The notes under the pieces were generated by a model, which was given only the letters and a program-made list of their open reading frames with translations, searched no databases and had not been told where the DNA came from. Positions 10,901-20,421 of a stretch of DNA of 64,000 bases are shown here, one piece after another. Both the position numbers and the translations under genes were made by a program. The stretch covers positions 303 through 64,302 of the forward strand of contig NZ_WTLI01000025.1 in assembly GCF_011421635.1 (NCBI RefSeq), written 5' to 3'. Source of the DNA: Paenibacillus turpanensis (GTDB lineage Bacteria > Bacillota > Bacilli > Paenibacillales > YIM-B00363). Numbering within the stretch: the stretch's first letter is position 1; every line of letters begins with the position of its first letter.

Positions 10901-13900
10901 TCCACCGTAACCGCAAGCATAGGATGCTCATGGATCCGCTGAACCGGGACGCCGTTTTCCCAGCCAAAGGAGGTCCTTAGCGATTCGTGCCTCTTAACGA
11001 GCTGGTTCCAGACCCACTCCAGGCGCTGCACATTTACGTTTCCTGTTAACCGAAACGCTCCGGTCATATTGTAAACGGGCTGGCGAGCCTCAAGCTGATT
11101 TAAGAAAAACATGCGCTTCTGCGCGGAAGAAAGCGGATATACATCCTGATGCGCTGCTTGTGGAATCGTTTCGTATGGCGACAGCCCGCCTTCGGAAACC
11201 ATCCACTGCGCCAGCTTATCAATCGTTGAGCAAGCAAAAAATACCGGGACAGGCACCTTCACCTGCAGACGCTTATGAATCTTTCCAATGATCGCTGTTG
11301 CGGTCAGGGAATGCCCTCCGATGGCAAAGAAATCATCGTATACGCCGACCTTCTTTATCCCCAGCGTTTCCATCCAAATTTGCGCCAGCTGCTCCTCCAC
11401 ATCCGAACGCGGCTCCACGTATGCCCCCGTAATTCCAGATGGTCTTATGTCTGGCAGACCCTTGCGGTCCACCTTTCCGTTCGATGTCAGCGGCAGCTTT
11501 TCCAGCTTTGTCAGGACGGCTGGAACCATGAAGGATGGCAGCCGTGCTTGCAGCTCATCCAGCACCGACTGATCCGTTGCCGCCTGATCGCCGGTATAAT
11601 ACCCGCAAAGGTACGCCATCCCATACTCGTCTTTCCTCGCAGCGACAACCGCTTCTTTTACACCGTCGCAGGTAAGCATGACGCTTTCGATTTCCCCGAT
11701 TTCGATGCGGTATCCGCGAATTTTGACTTGAAAATCCGTTCTCCCGATAAATTCAAGGTTTCCATCCGCCAGCCAGCGGCCCAGATCCCCAGTGCGGTAT
11801 AGTGTCTCCCCGCTCGCGAAGGGATTGGGAACAAACCGTTCAGCCGTCAAGTCCGGCCTGTTCACATACCCTTTCGCCACGCCGGCACCGCCGATATACA
11901 CTTCACCGATCACCCCGGCTGGAACGAGATTACGATGCTCATCCAGCACATACATTCGCATATTCGGCAGTGGGCGGCCGACCGGAAGGTTCGACAGAGC
12001 CGACCAATCCGCCCGATCATCCGCCTCATAATAGCAGCTGTCAATACACGCCTCCGTTACGCCGTAGCTGTTCACGACCCGCATCCGGCCTCCGAAGCGC
12101 TCCTGCAATCGCTGAAAATCTCGGACCGCGCAAACATCCGAGCCGAGAATAAGCAGCTGCAGCGAGATCAGCTCGCGCTTTTCCTCGTACACGTAATCCA
12201 TAAGCGGTACGAGCAGCGCAGGAGTCGATTCCAGCAGCGTAATGTTGTGCTCCTCGATCAAATCCGCTAACGCTTCCGGATCAAGCCTTACATCGCTCGG
12301 GCAAATGACCATCGTCCCGCCGTTAGGCAATGCCCGGGCGAGATCCCCCGCAAACACGTCAAAAGAAAAGCTGGCCATTTGCAGCAGGCTCACCGGAAAT
12401 TGGTCGAGACGGTACTCTTGTCTCCATGCATGAACGGCATTCAACAGACTGCGATGCGTGACCTGAACCCCCTTCGGCGTGCCGGTAGTGCCCGAGGTGT
12501 AAATGATATACGCAAGATTCTCGATCCCGGCGATACGCTGCTCCGGATTTGCCGTGGACATCCCCCGGGCTTCATCTGTAAACAGCACATGCTCATGCTG
12601 AAGCACCGGCCCGGAAGCAGCGAGCTCACGGCTTGTCACCAGCCAAGCTGCCCCGCAATCCTGAAGCAAAAGCTGCTGCCGCTCGGCAGGATAACTGGCA
12701 TCGATGGGAACGTACGCCGCGCCGGCCTTCCATATTCCGAGTACGGCGACGACCATCTCTAGCCCCCGGTCAAGCAGCACCGCAACCGGCTCATCCGCAC
12801 GGACACCGCCCTCAAGCAGCTTGCGGGCAAATACGTTAGCCCGTCCATTCAGCTCCGCGTAGGTCAACCGATCCTGGCCATACACCAAAGCGATATGGTC
12901 CGGTTTCCGCGCAGCTTGATCTTCGATCAGCTCGTAGATCAGCTTGTCTTCAGGGAATGGTACTGCGTGACTGCACAGCTCCAGCAGCATTCGATCCTTC
13001 TCTTCCGCCGACAAGAGCCCAATCTCACCCACACTCACATCCGGCCTTGCCGCAATATCCGCCAGCATATTCGCGAAGCTGCGGCTGATTTGTTCGATTA
13101 ACTCCGGATCATAAACATTCGAATTATAGCTGAATACAAGCTTTAATCCGTGCATCGGCATAAACGTCACATTCAAATCGTAGTTCGTTTGATCAAAGTG
13201 ATCGATCCGGGTAAAAGTAAACCCAAGCTCCCCGCTTCCGGCAAACGCATGAATTTCTTCAGGCAGCGGATAATTTTCAAAGACAAGAATATGGTCAAGG
13301 AGCCGGTTTTTGAGCTCACTACCTGCTTGAATTTCGTACAAAGGAACGTAATCGTATTCCTTCGATTCCACTTCCGCTTGCTGGAAGCGGCGGACCCATT
13401 CTAGGAAACGCTCCTCTTTACGACGCTTCGCCCGGACCGGAATCGTATTAATGAACATTCCAACGATCTGCTCAATGCCCGAAATTTTTGCGTTGCGTCC
13501 CGATACGACCGAACCAAATATAACATCATCGGTGTGGTTATATTTTTGCAAAAGCAGAGCCCAAACGGATTGAAGCAGCGTATTGAGCGTAACGTGGTTC
13601 GTTTTCGCAATCGTTTCGAGCTTTTGCAGGATGTCAGCAGGAATTTCTATGGAAAGGTCACTCTTGGCGTACACTTGTGAATCAACGGCTGTCTTCTTTT
13701 TTGGAAAAGAAGCGATTTTATCGTAGCCCTCAACATACTGCTTCCAATAATGTAAGGCTTGCCCGAGATCCTGCTCCTGCAGCCAGCCCACAAAATCGCT
13801 AAACGGATATACCGGCGTCAGGCTAGGCTTACGTCCCTGCCGCTTGGCCATATAAATTTGCAACAGCTCGTGAAGAAGAATACCGAAGGACCAGCCATCC

Positions 13901-14340
13901 ATGATGAGATGGTGATGGCTCCACACGATTTGATATTTCCTCGGTCCAGTCTGAAATAAGGCGACTCGCATGAGCAGTTCCTTCGAAACCTCAAACCCTC
14001 TCTCCCGGTCTGATTCTAAATATGCGTTGACCCGCTGCTCGCAATCCAAGACATCAAGATCGGATAAATCCACGTAGTGCACATGGAACTCGAAACGGTC
14101 AACGACCACTTGAACCATTTCTTCCATCCCTTCATGGATAAACAAGGTACGAAGAATTTCATGGCGGTCGATGAGAACCTTAAAGCTGTCCTCCAGAGCC
14201 TCCTTTGAAACCTCACCTTCCAAGGTCAAGGTCAGCTGCTCGAAGTACGCATTTGAGTCCCCGTCAAGCAAGGAGTGAAACAGCATGCCCTGCTGCATGG
14301 GAGAAAGCGGCGATATTTTTTGAATCTGCTTTTGGACCAA
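7915..14340 (-). CDS. Nonribosomal peptide synthetase, modules 2-3: C-A(Orn)-T-C-A(Leu)-T
   Basis: This 2141-aa synthetase starts at a TTG (14340) with GGAGG 8 bases upstream, 27 bases after the one-module NRPS ends. Domains: D-C-L-type C (PLSPMQQGMLFH, HHLIMDG), A (YTSGTTGTPKG near 610), T (IGGHSL near 1003), L-C-L-type C (HHIIADG), A (YTSGSTGAPKG near 1677), T (IGGNSI near 2050), and an acidic/Ala-Ser-rich tail ending in a short helix-like segment (TEDLDEILKIFK), probably a docking peptide. The first A code reads D-V-G-E-I-G-S-I-D, the published ornithine code of fengycin synthetase (the related 2,4-diaminobutyrate code is similar). The second reads D-A-W-F-L-G-N-V-V, a published Leu code. 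The D-type first C domain agrees with receiving D-Orn from the upstream C-A-T-E enzyme. An acidic D/N/A/V-rich insert precedes the second A3 motif. The last carrier resembles E-associated carriers, yet no E domain follows. Confidence 0.97.
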   Translation of the reverse strand: MVQKQIQKISPLSPMQQGMLFHSLLDGDSNAYFEQLTLTLEGEVSKEALEDSFKVLIDRHEILRTLFIHEGMEEMVQVVVDRFEFHVHYVDLSDLDVLDCEQRVNAYLESDRERGFEVSKELLMRVALFQTGPRKYQIVWSHHHLIMDGWSFGILLHELLQIYMAKRQGRKPSLTPVYPFSDFVGWLQEQDLGQALHYWKQYVEGYDKIASFPKKKTAVDSQVYAKSDLSIEIPADILQKLETIAKTNHVTLNTLLQSVWALLLQKYNHTDDVIFGSVVSGRNAKISGIEQIVGMFINTIPVRAKRRKEERFLEWVRRFQQAEVESKEYDYVPLYEIQAGSELKNRLLDHILVFENYPLPEEIHAFAGSGELGFTFTRIDHFDQTNYDLNVTFMPMHGLKLVFSYNSNVYDPELIEQISRSFANMLADIAARPDVSVGEIGLLSAEEKDRMLLELCSHAVPFPEDKLIYELIEDQAARKPDHIALVYGQDRLTYAELNGRANVFARKLLEGGVRADEPVAVLLDRGLEMVVAVLGIWKAGAAYVPIDASYPAERQQLLLQDCGAAWLVTSRELAASGPVLQHEHVLFTDEARGMSTANPEQRIAGIENLAYIIYTSGTTGTPKGVQVTHRSLLNAVHAWRQEYRLDQFPVSLLQMASFSFDVFAGDLARALPNGGTMVICPSDVRLDPEALADLIEEHNITLLESTPALLVPLMDYVYEEKRELISLQLLILGSDVCAVRDFQRLQERFGGRMRVVNSYGVTEACIDSCYYEADDRADWSALSNLPVGRPLPNMRMYVLDEHRNLVPAGVIGEVYIGGAGVAKGYVNRPDLTAERFVPNPFASGETLYRTGDLGRWLADGNLEFIGRTDFQVKIRGYRIEIGEIESVMLTCDGVKEAVVAARKDEYGMAYLCGYYTGDQAATDQSVLDELQARLPSFMVPAVLTKLEKLPLTSNGKVDRKGLPDIRPSGITGAYVEPRSDVEEQLAQIWMETLGIKKVGVYDDFFAIGGHSLTATAIIGKIHKRLQVKVPVPVFFACSTIDKLAQWMVSEGGLSPYETIPQAAHQDVYPLSSAQKRMFFLNQLEARQPVYNMTGAFRLTGNVNVQRLEWVWNQLVKRHESLRTSFGWENGVPVQRIHEHPMLAVTVEKVSPETVDAWCADFVQPFQLSECPLLRVGIAHWGAVQYAMVVDIHHIIADGVSLDLLIEELMSLYQGEPLAEQTLQYKDFAVWQQSRSGAKSYQKHEAYWLDVFQGELPTLDLPLDHQRSSVPTFEGGLLTTSVEPALIKKLHRISREASSTLYATLLSAYAALLHHYTGQNDIVIGSPVAGRSHPDLRSMVGMFVNTLPIRCDIKREERFQELLVRVRDTLLHAYEHQDYPLEELVAKLNLIRDPSRNPLFDTVFVLQNTENTVLRLEDVTIEPYELGRVWAKFDLTIEAIETGDSLLLNFEYNAGLFHEDTVQRLAEQYVRILQQIAELPETTIRHLTLLSAEEKELLTVGYAYVEHEGAMSRADATVAQLFEMQVERRPEGTALVYGDRSMTYGELNAAANRLAAGLRELGVGPDQTVAVMTDPSPEMFVGMLAVLKAGGAFIPIDPAYPEQRIQYILQQSGTRICLTQAHLSLPEAQIERIDMKVECASDLNADADVDVDLDLNATGGCVNLPPCNTADDAAYVIYTSGSTGAPKGVVIEHRSLINLCDWHIAEYEVTERDRAAKYAAFGFDASVWEVFPYLLCGASIVVIDPEIRLDLVKLQRYFQEQQITIAFLPTHVCEQFMDYPVDSLRILLTGGDRLKIWKKTPYRIYNNYGPTENTVVTTFCLIDREYDQIPIGKPLYNTRLYVLNADLQMVPIGAVGELCISGVGLARGYLNSPELTQEKFIDNPYISGERLYRTGDLVRIAADGNLVFMSRADHQVKIRGYRIELGEIEAALAKQPLIREAVVIDVEDSRKQRHLAAYVLADTSIDTEEVKAALSQSLPSYMVPSVIVQLDAIPLTPNGKVDRKSLPQPTLRDRSEESFAAPESPMEQELAQIWEEVLGLEQPVSIHDDFFAIGGNSIQSIQVVNRLYQRGYQLDMKHFFQYPSIAEMSRYVTQAEAGAAAVSTGVEGGASNAAESDKALSEVAADSEVSTEDLDEILKIFK

Positions 14341-14367
14341 GTCAATTTCCTCCCCAACTTATCGTTC

Positions 14368-17300
14368 TTATCTATTTATAAATTGTGTAAGCTTCTGCAG
14401 ATCTTCGATGGACATGCGGCTGTAACCGACGTCGGACGGGGTGATTTCCGTTTTCTCCTGCTGCAGGCAGTGCTCGATAATCGCTTCAAGCGATTGATGA
14501 TATAAGAGGGCAAAGCGTTCTATGGTAAAAGAATTGAACTGTCTGCTACTGTATTCGAAGCTCATCGTTAAACAGCCGTTCTGTACGTATCCGTTAATCT
14601 CAATCGGACATTCTCGCTGATTGTCCGGCCCTTTCCACATACCGGCCGGTAACGATGATACCGTGAAGGGAGCTTCCTGCAGCATCTCGTCAAACTGCCC
14701 GAGGTAATTGAACATGATTTGCGGCTCCTCTTGATAAGCCAGCTCCTCTTTTGTCGCTGAAGGAGCTGCATAGCGAAGTACACCATAACCGACTCCGTTT
14801 AAAGGCACCTTTCGCAAATGTTCTTTCGTCAATTTGATGTGATGTGCAATATTCTCGGTATTCGTCATATCCAGCACCAATGGATAGATCGCCGTAAACC
14901 AGCCGACGGTCCGGTTTAAATCGAGCTCCTCCCAAAGCTTCTCCCTTCCATGGCTTTCCAAATAGACCATGATGCGGTCAAACCCTGTCCATTTGCGCAA
15001 AGCGATGCCTAGGCCGGACAAGAGAATATCCCGGATATCCGTGTTGTATGCTTTATGGACGAGCGTTAATAAATCTCGGGTTTTCTCCTCCGAGAGCACG
15101 AAGCTCCACTCACTTGTGCTGCTTTCCCTGCAGTCCCGGTTATTGTAATCCAGCGGAAGCTTCCGGCTTTCGAGCCGCAGCTGCTCCCGCCAATAATCCA
15201 ATTCCCGCAGCGCCTTATAGCTGGTCGAATAGTGGGCCAGCTTCTGCGCGTACTCAAGATAAGAGCTCGTTTTTCTCGGCAGCTCCGCATGCTGATCTCG
15301 CGACAACGATTCATAAACGAGGCGGAAATCCTCCAATAATATCCGCCAGGAAACCCCGTCCACCACCAAATGATGGATACATAAGAGCAGATGATCTCCA
15401 TCGCGTGTACGGAAGAGTCCGGCTGACAACAATGGTCCTTCCTCGATGTTCAGCGATGCTTGAATCCGATCCGCTTCAATCCGCACCAGCTCGTCCGGTT
15501 CAAGTTCATGCCGCAAGTCTACCGAATCCAGACGGAACCAGGTGCCTTCCAGTCCGCAGTTGAGTGCACGTACATTCCCTTCCTCCATCTGGAACACCAT
15601 TCTCAGTGCGTCATGATGCAGAGTCAGCATATGAAGCGTCCGTTCGACAAGCCCGGAATCAAAGCCTTCCTTCGAAAAAAGCATGAACGCCTGATTCCAG
15701 TGATGCGGGGTCGTAAAACGCTGTTCAAAGAAATAGGATTGAATCGGTGTCAACGGAAGCTCGCCTTCGACGATGCCTTGGTCGATGACACGCGACATTT
15801 GCTTCACATAGGGAACTAGCGACGCGACTGTCGGGTGCTGGAATAGATGCCTGACTTCAATTTCCAGGTTGTGCTGCTGCAGACGGGACACAAACTGCAT
15901 CGCTTTGATCGAATCTCCGCCTGATTCAAAGAAATTATCCCGGATCCCGATCGTTCGCACGCCCAAAATATCCCGCCAAATGTCGAGCATCATTCGTTCC
16001 AGCTCGTTCGTCGGCTCGACCGGCTGGTAAGAGCCTGACGACAGCTCCGGCTGCGGAAGTGCCTTCCTATCGATCTTGCCGTTTGGCGTCAGCGGCAGCT
16101 TCGTCATTTGCACAAAATAAGCCGGAACCATGAAGGAAGGCAGCTTCGCGGAAACGAATGCCCGTACCTCCTCGATGAGCGTCTCCTCTGCCTGCTCGGC
16201 CGCAAAATAAGCACAAAGCTTCTTTTGTCCCCGCGGGTCGGTGATATCGCGTACACATGCCTCCGAAATCTTCGGATGCGTTAAAAGCAAAGATTCAATT
16301 TCACCGAGCTCAATACGGTACCCGTTGATTTTGACCTGAAAATCCTTTCTGCCGAGAAACTCGATGACGCCATCGGAATTCCAGCGTGCCAAATCCCCTG
16401 TCCGGTACATCCTTTCTCCCGGCACAAACGGGTTGTCGACAAACTTTTCGCGGGTCAGCTCCTCCTTATTCCAATACCCGCGCGCAACACCAACGCCTCC
16501 GATGCAGAGCTCTCCAACCATCCCGATCGGCAGCAGGCGGCTGCTATCATCCAGAACATACATCCCCGTATTCCGCAAAGGCCGGCCAATCGGGGCATGA
16601 CCCTTATTCCCAAGCCGCTCAAGCGGCGCCTCATAATAGCAGGAATCGATACTTACCTCCGTCACTCCGTAGCTGTTTATGATGCGCATCGTTTCACCGA
16701 AGCGGTGCAGCAGCTTTTCATAATCGACGATGGAGCAAAGATCGGCTCCTAAGATCAGCAGCCGCAAATGCGGAACCGGCAGCTGTTTGGCGTAAACATG
16801 CTCCATCAGCGGCAGGATCAGCGCCGGCGTTGACTCCAAGAGAGTGACCTCGTACCGATGCATGTACTGGTACAGCGCGGGGAGATCGATGCGCAGCTCC
16901 TCTGGGCAAAGAACGAGCCCGCCTTCGTTTAAAAGTGCGCGCGACAAATCCCCGGCGAAGACATCGAAGGAAAACCCAGCCAGCTGCAGAACGTTCACAG
17001 GGAAGCGGTTCAGCCGGTATTCCTCTCGCCATGCCATGGAAATATTCATATAGCTCCGATGCTCGATCATAACCCCTTTTGGGTTTCCGGTGGTACCGGA
17101 GGTGTAGATGATATAGGCGAGGCTCTCCGGCGTGGACAAAAGCGTAAGATTGTCGTCCGCTTCTCCCCCCCATTTCGTGTCATCCAAGACGATCAGCTCT
17201 TGATCCATTTTTGACCCGAGCTTCAGGGACTCTACCTTCTCTGCTAGTGATTTCTGAATAAGCAGCAGCCGGCATTCGCTGTCATCCACAATATATTGAA

Positions 17301-18936
17301 TGCGATCCTCGGGATACTTCGGATCGATCGGAATATAAGCACCGCCCGCTTTCCACACCGCAAGTACGCTTATAATCATGTCGAAAGACTTCTCCGCCAT
17401 AATTCCAACCGGCACCTCGGGTCCGACGCGCAGCTTTTGCAAATGGCGTGCCAGCCGGTTTGCCTTACGGTTAAGCTCGTCATAAGTGATCGATTGCTCC
17501 CCCAGCACGACAGCTGCCTTGTCCGGGTTTTGTTCTACCACTTGCTCAAAGCGATGAGCAAAGGTCGGCCAATCATCATCCCCTGTGGTACGCGGTGGAT
17601 TCCATTGCTTTAGAAGCTTTTCACGGTCCTCCTTCGGACAAATGTCCAGCTCATAAATCGTTTTGTCGGGATGAAGAAGAGCGTCCTGAAGGAGAGTCAT
17701 CATTTGGTCGTATACCGCCTGCATTTCCTCTTCGGTAAACAGCTCTTGGCGGTATTCAAAATCAAAGGTCAGCTGGTCGTCCTTTGTCCAATCTTTAATG
17801 TGGAGGCCAAAATCATCGGTCTCATGCCCTGAAAAAACGTATTCCGTTTCATATTGAAAGCCATCGATCGCTTCAAAATTCATGACCTGGTAAAGCACGG
17901 AAATTCCAAATAGCCGGTTTATTCCGCTGTCTACATCTCGAAGCTTTTTCATGAGGAGGTTGTATGGATATCTTTGGTGGCGGATTAAAGACATTTGCTC
18001 TCTAAAGGTCGATTTAACAAAGTCATCAAACCGGGTGGAGGAATCGACGCCGCAGCGGAATGCTAACGTGCTGGTAAACATGCCGATCGTATTTTTCTCG
18101 GTTACGTTCGTGCGGTTCGTTAAATTCGTTCCAAGCACGACATCATCGGTATGTAACGCTTTTGACAAATAAATACTCATTACCGCTAGAAATAACGTAT
18201 AAATGCTGATTTGGTGAGCTTCACAATATGACCGGATTTGCTGCTTCATTTCGTCGGAAGCGACGATTCTCAGCCGCTCCGCTGTTGTACTCGTTTCAAA
18301 CACATCGGCTTGTTTTAAAGAGACATGCTCAGGAAGCGTGGCAAATTTTTCGAGCCAATAGCTCTCGTCCTTTTGAAACCGTTTGGAGCTTTCGTATTCC
18401 TTCTCCTGCTTCACATATTCGAGATATGAGGGTCTCGATACCGGTTCCCATTGCCCTTCTTTTTCAAGCGTCAGCAAATTTTGAATGATCTGCTGCGCAT
18501 ATAGGACCATCGAGTAGCCGTCGCTGAGCAGATGATGAAACTTACAGTAAACCCAGGTCTCATCCGCTAATTGGAAAATTGCGAAATCGAATAAATTCCC
18601 TTGATGGCGAAAAGGCTCCTTCCGCCGCTCATCAACCCAAGCATTCAATTCCTTATGATCGAAGTCGTTAGTAAAATCGTAGACCGAAACCGGGAAGCGG
18701 GTATAAGGCTCAATATATTGGGATACCTCGTTCGCGTCATCTTCGATAAATCTTGCCCGGACAATCTCATTTTCACAAATAAATTGATTGATAGATTCCG
18801 TCAGTAGGCTCAGGTCAACGACTGCTTTCAGCCTAATGATTCCCGACAGATTTGCCAGTCCCGAATTCGGGTAGATTTTGTCCGTATACCAAATTCGCTG
18901 CTGCGGATGCGAGAGAGAGTAGATTTGCTTTTCCAC
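14368..18936 (-). CDS. Nonribosomal peptide synthetase, initiation module: C(starter)-A(Orn)-T-E
   Basis: This 1522-aa synthetase is the first NRPS of the operon. It starts at a GTG (18936), 21 bases after the hydrolase gene ends. Residues about 1-440 form a condensation domain (FHHLLSDG). Having a C domain in the first module suggests a starter type that loads a fatty acyl group, so the product is probably a lipopeptide; this is inference. The A domain follows (YTSGTTGNPKG near 609) with code D-V-G-E-I-G-S-I-D, again ornithine type. The T domain carries GGDSIKA near residue 1003, typical of carriers before epimerases. Residues about 1060-1500 are an E domain (HHLVVDGVSW, MFNYLGQF). The C-terminal end (MSIEDLQKLTQFINR) resembles a communication-mediating donor peptide. 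Predicted product: acyl-D-Orn handed to the next synthetase, whose first C domain is D-C-L type. Confidence 0.97.
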   Translation of the reverse strand: MEKQIYSLSHPQQRIWYTDKIYPNSGLANLSGIIRLKAVVDLSLLTESINQFICENEIVRARFIEDDANEVSQYIEPYTRFPVSVYDFTNDFDHKELNAWVDERRKEPFRHQGNLFDFAIFQLADETWVYCKFHHLLSDGYSMVLYAQQIIQNLLTLEKEGQWEPVSRPSYLEYVKQEKEYESSKRFQKDESYWLEKFATLPEHVSLKQADVFETSTTAERLRIVASDEMKQQIRSYCEAHQISIYTLFLAVMSIYLSKALHTDDVVLGTNLTNRTNVTEKNTIGMFTSTLAFRCGVDSSTRFDDFVKSTFREQMSLIRHQRYPYNLLMKKLRDVDSGINRLFGISVLYQVMNFEAIDGFQYETEYVFSGHETDDFGLHIKDWTKDDQLTFDFEYRQELFTEEEMQAVYDQMMTLLQDALLHPDKTIYELDICPKEDREKLLKQWNPPRTTGDDDWPTFAHRFEQVVEQNPDKAAVVLGEQSITYDELNRKANRLARHLQKLRVGPEVPVGIMAEKSFDMIISVLAVWKAGGAYIPIDPKYPEDRIQYIVDDSECRLLLIQKSLAEKVESLKLGSKMDQELIVLDDTKWGGEADDNLTLLSTPESLAYIIYTSGTTGNPKGVMIEHRSYMNISMAWREEYRLNRFPVNVLQLAGFSFDVFAGDLSRALLNEGGLVLCPEELRIDLPALYQYMHRYEVTLLESTPALILPLMEHVYAKQLPVPHLRLLILGADLCSIVDYEKLLHRFGETMRIINSYGVTEVSIDSCYYEAPLERLGNKGHAPIGRPLRNTGMYVLDDSSRLLPIGMVGELCIGGVGVARGYWNKEELTREKFVDNPFVPGERMYRTGDLARWNSDGVIEFLGRKDFQVKINGYRIELGEIESLLLTHPKISEACVRDITDPRGQKKLCAYFAAEQAEETLIEEVRAFVSAKLPSFMVPAYFVQMTKLPLTPNGKIDRKALPQPELSSGSYQPVEPTNELERMMLDIWRDILGVRTIGIRDNFFESGGDSIKAMQFVSRLQQHNLEIEVRHLFQHPTVASLVPYVKQMSRVIDQGIVEGELPLTPIQSYFFEQRFTTPHHWNQAFMLFSKEGFDSGLVERTLHMLTLHHDALRMVFQMEEGNVRALNCGLEGTWFRLDSVDLRHELEPDELVRIEADRIQASLNIEEGPLLSAGLFRTRDGDHLLLCIHHLVVDGVSWRILLEDFRLVYESLSRDQHAELPRKTSSYLEYAQKLAHYSTSYKALRELDYWREQLRLESRKLPLDYNNRDCRESSTSEWSFVLSEEKTRDLLTLVHKAYNTDIRDILLSGLGIALRKWTGFDRIMVYLESHGREKLWEELDLNRTVGWFTAIYPLVLDMTNTENIAHHIKLTKEHLRKVPLNGVGYGVLRYAAPSATKEELAYQEEPQIMFNYLGQFDEMLQEAPFTVSSLPAGMWKGPDNQRECPIEINGYVQNGCLTMSFEYSSRQFNSFTIERFALLYHQSLEAIIEHCLQQEKTEITPSDVGYSRMSIEDLQKLTQFINR

Positions 18937-18957
18937 GATACCACCAGCCTTTATGGA

Positions 18958-20340
18958 TTAAGGATTATTTTGTTGAAATGCAATTTCCTTATCATGTGCC
19001 GCCAACTGAAGCAGGTCCTCCTCCTTCCCCAGCAGGTGACGGTTTAAAAAGGCGAGCGAATAATCGTTGATTAACCGATGCGCCTTATATTTATTAATGA
19101 AAAGCGAAGCAAATAATGGAGATTCCAAAGGATAGTTCGTGAAGCTGTCATGATCCGCCCCCTGAAGGGTCATCATGTAACCATCTGCCGATGATTGTTC
19201 AAAAATATTCTTCTTCACGTTCGTATCCCAATCCGATTCACTCGCGTCCATGATTAAAAAAGGCTTCGTCAGCTTCATGCCCTGATCCATTGCACCGTAG
19301 CTGGGAGAATCCATACTGATCGCACTGTCGATTCGTGGATCGGCGAGTAAGGCATGGAGCGCGGTTGAGCCTCCAAAGGAATGTCCGACCACTCCGATCT
19401 GCTGCAGGTTCAATTTGCCTGACAGCGGGTGTCCCGAGGCAAGATTTATTCCCTCCAGCTCATCGATGATAAAGGAGATGTCCTGGACCCAATAATTCAA
19501 AATGCTGTTTAACTGCGGCTTCGACAGCTCAAGAAGTCCTTTTTCCATTTCTACAACCGTGCCGTCGGGAAATTCGGGGGCAGCGGAAACATAGGTGAAA
19601 TCAGGCGCCGCTACGACATAACCATGGCTGGCCAGCTCTTCAACAAGTGGAATGCTTTGCGTCGACATTCCCGGAAAGCCGTGAAGGAAAAGAACGACCG
19701 GTGCTCCGGCTGATGAGATCGCGGGACTTGCCTGTTCAACGGAGTTTGTTTTGACGTACTTGAAGTAGTCGTAGGTGAAGGGTGGGAAACCATCCGCTTT
19801 CATGATTTGATCCATAATATCGTGAAACGTCCATGTTCGGTATGAAGCACCTGGAGCTTGTTCGGCAGGGTACCACACGGACAGCATCAGTTCGCGTTTT
19901 TTATTCTCATAACCTGGAATAATTTCATTTCTTTGAGAGTCTGTAAGATGCAGCTTCATGACGCCTACTTGCTTGGAGCCGGTAGGCTTAGGGAAGGTAA
20001 AGACGGGCAGCAGCAGAGGAAGTGCTAGTATAAAGACTAGGAGCGCGTAGGCGGTTTTTCTTCTACGCATGAATAACGGACGTTGAGAATTCGAATCGGG
20101 GGTTGTAAGAGTCGTGCGAAACGACTGGAGAAGCACCCAGCCCGTTAGAAAATAGAGAGGGATCATTTGCAGACGGTAGCCCTCAAGCAAAAGATGAAAA
20201 CAAATTACGATCGAACCGAATAATCCAAACAGCCTGCAAATCCGGATAAACGCGGCGGGTTTCTTTTTCCTGTGATAGAGAATCCAATCGATAATAACAG
20301 GAACTGCAATCAAACACGTCAGCCATTCGAAAAGTCTCAC
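18958..20340 (-). CDS. Membrane-anchored alpha/beta hydrolase, PAF acetylhydrolase-like
   Basis: This is the first gene of the NRPS operon. The start is chosen at the GTG at 20340 because an AGAGGTGG ribosome site ends 5 bases before it. A GTG at 20349, giving 463 aa, overlaps that site. The first ~125 residues hold about four hydrophobic segments with a basic linker, and a catalytic domain of about 320 residues follows. Numbered from 20349: oxyanion loop HGFPG near 223, nucleophile elbow GHSFGG (Ser about 324), a candidate Asp at 345 or 368, and His about 400 (GADHDSF). The GHSFGG layout and overall order match the platelet-activating-factor acetylhydrolase / dienelactone hydrolase superfamily, which cleaves short acyl or lipid esters. 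Only 21 bases separate it from the first NRPS, so co-transcription is likely. Possible roles are removing or trimming the acyl chain, self-protection, or lipid supply; the sequence does not decide. It is not a type II editing thioesterase, which would be about 240 aa and soluble. Confidence 0.85.
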   Translation of the reverse strand: MRLFEWLTCLIAVPVIIDWILYHRKKKPAAFIRICRLFGLFGSIVICFHLLLEGYRLQMIPLYFLTGWVLLQSFRTTLTTPDSNSQRPLFMRRRKTAYALLVFILALPLLLPVFTFPKPTGSKQVGVMKLHLTDSQRNEIIPGYENKKRELMLSVWYPAEQAPGASYRTWTFHDIMDQIMKADGFPPFTYDYFKYVKTNSVEQASPAISSAGAPVVLFLHGFPGMSTQSIPLVEELASHGYVVAAPDFTYVSAAPEFPDGTVVEMEKGLLELSKPQLNSILNYWVQDISFIIDELEGINLASGHPLSGKLNLQQIGVVGHSFGGSTALHALLADPRIDSAISMDSPSYGAMDQGMKLTKPFLIMDASESDWDTNVKKNIFEQSSADGYMMTLQGADHDSFTNYPLESPLFASLFINKYKAHRLINDYSLAFLNRHLLGKEEDLLQLAAHDKEIAFQQNNP

Positions 20341-20421
20341 GGTCTCCACCTCTGTTTTCTTAAGATGATCGATTCAGATGATTACTTGTCCTGCTTTTTG
20401 TCGAACCCTATTGAAGGAAAC

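Noticed and set aside
18958-20340. Type II thioesterase of the NRPS cluster
   Set aside because: Too long, membrane-anchored, and the GHSFGG layout fits the PAF-acetylhydrolase group instead.
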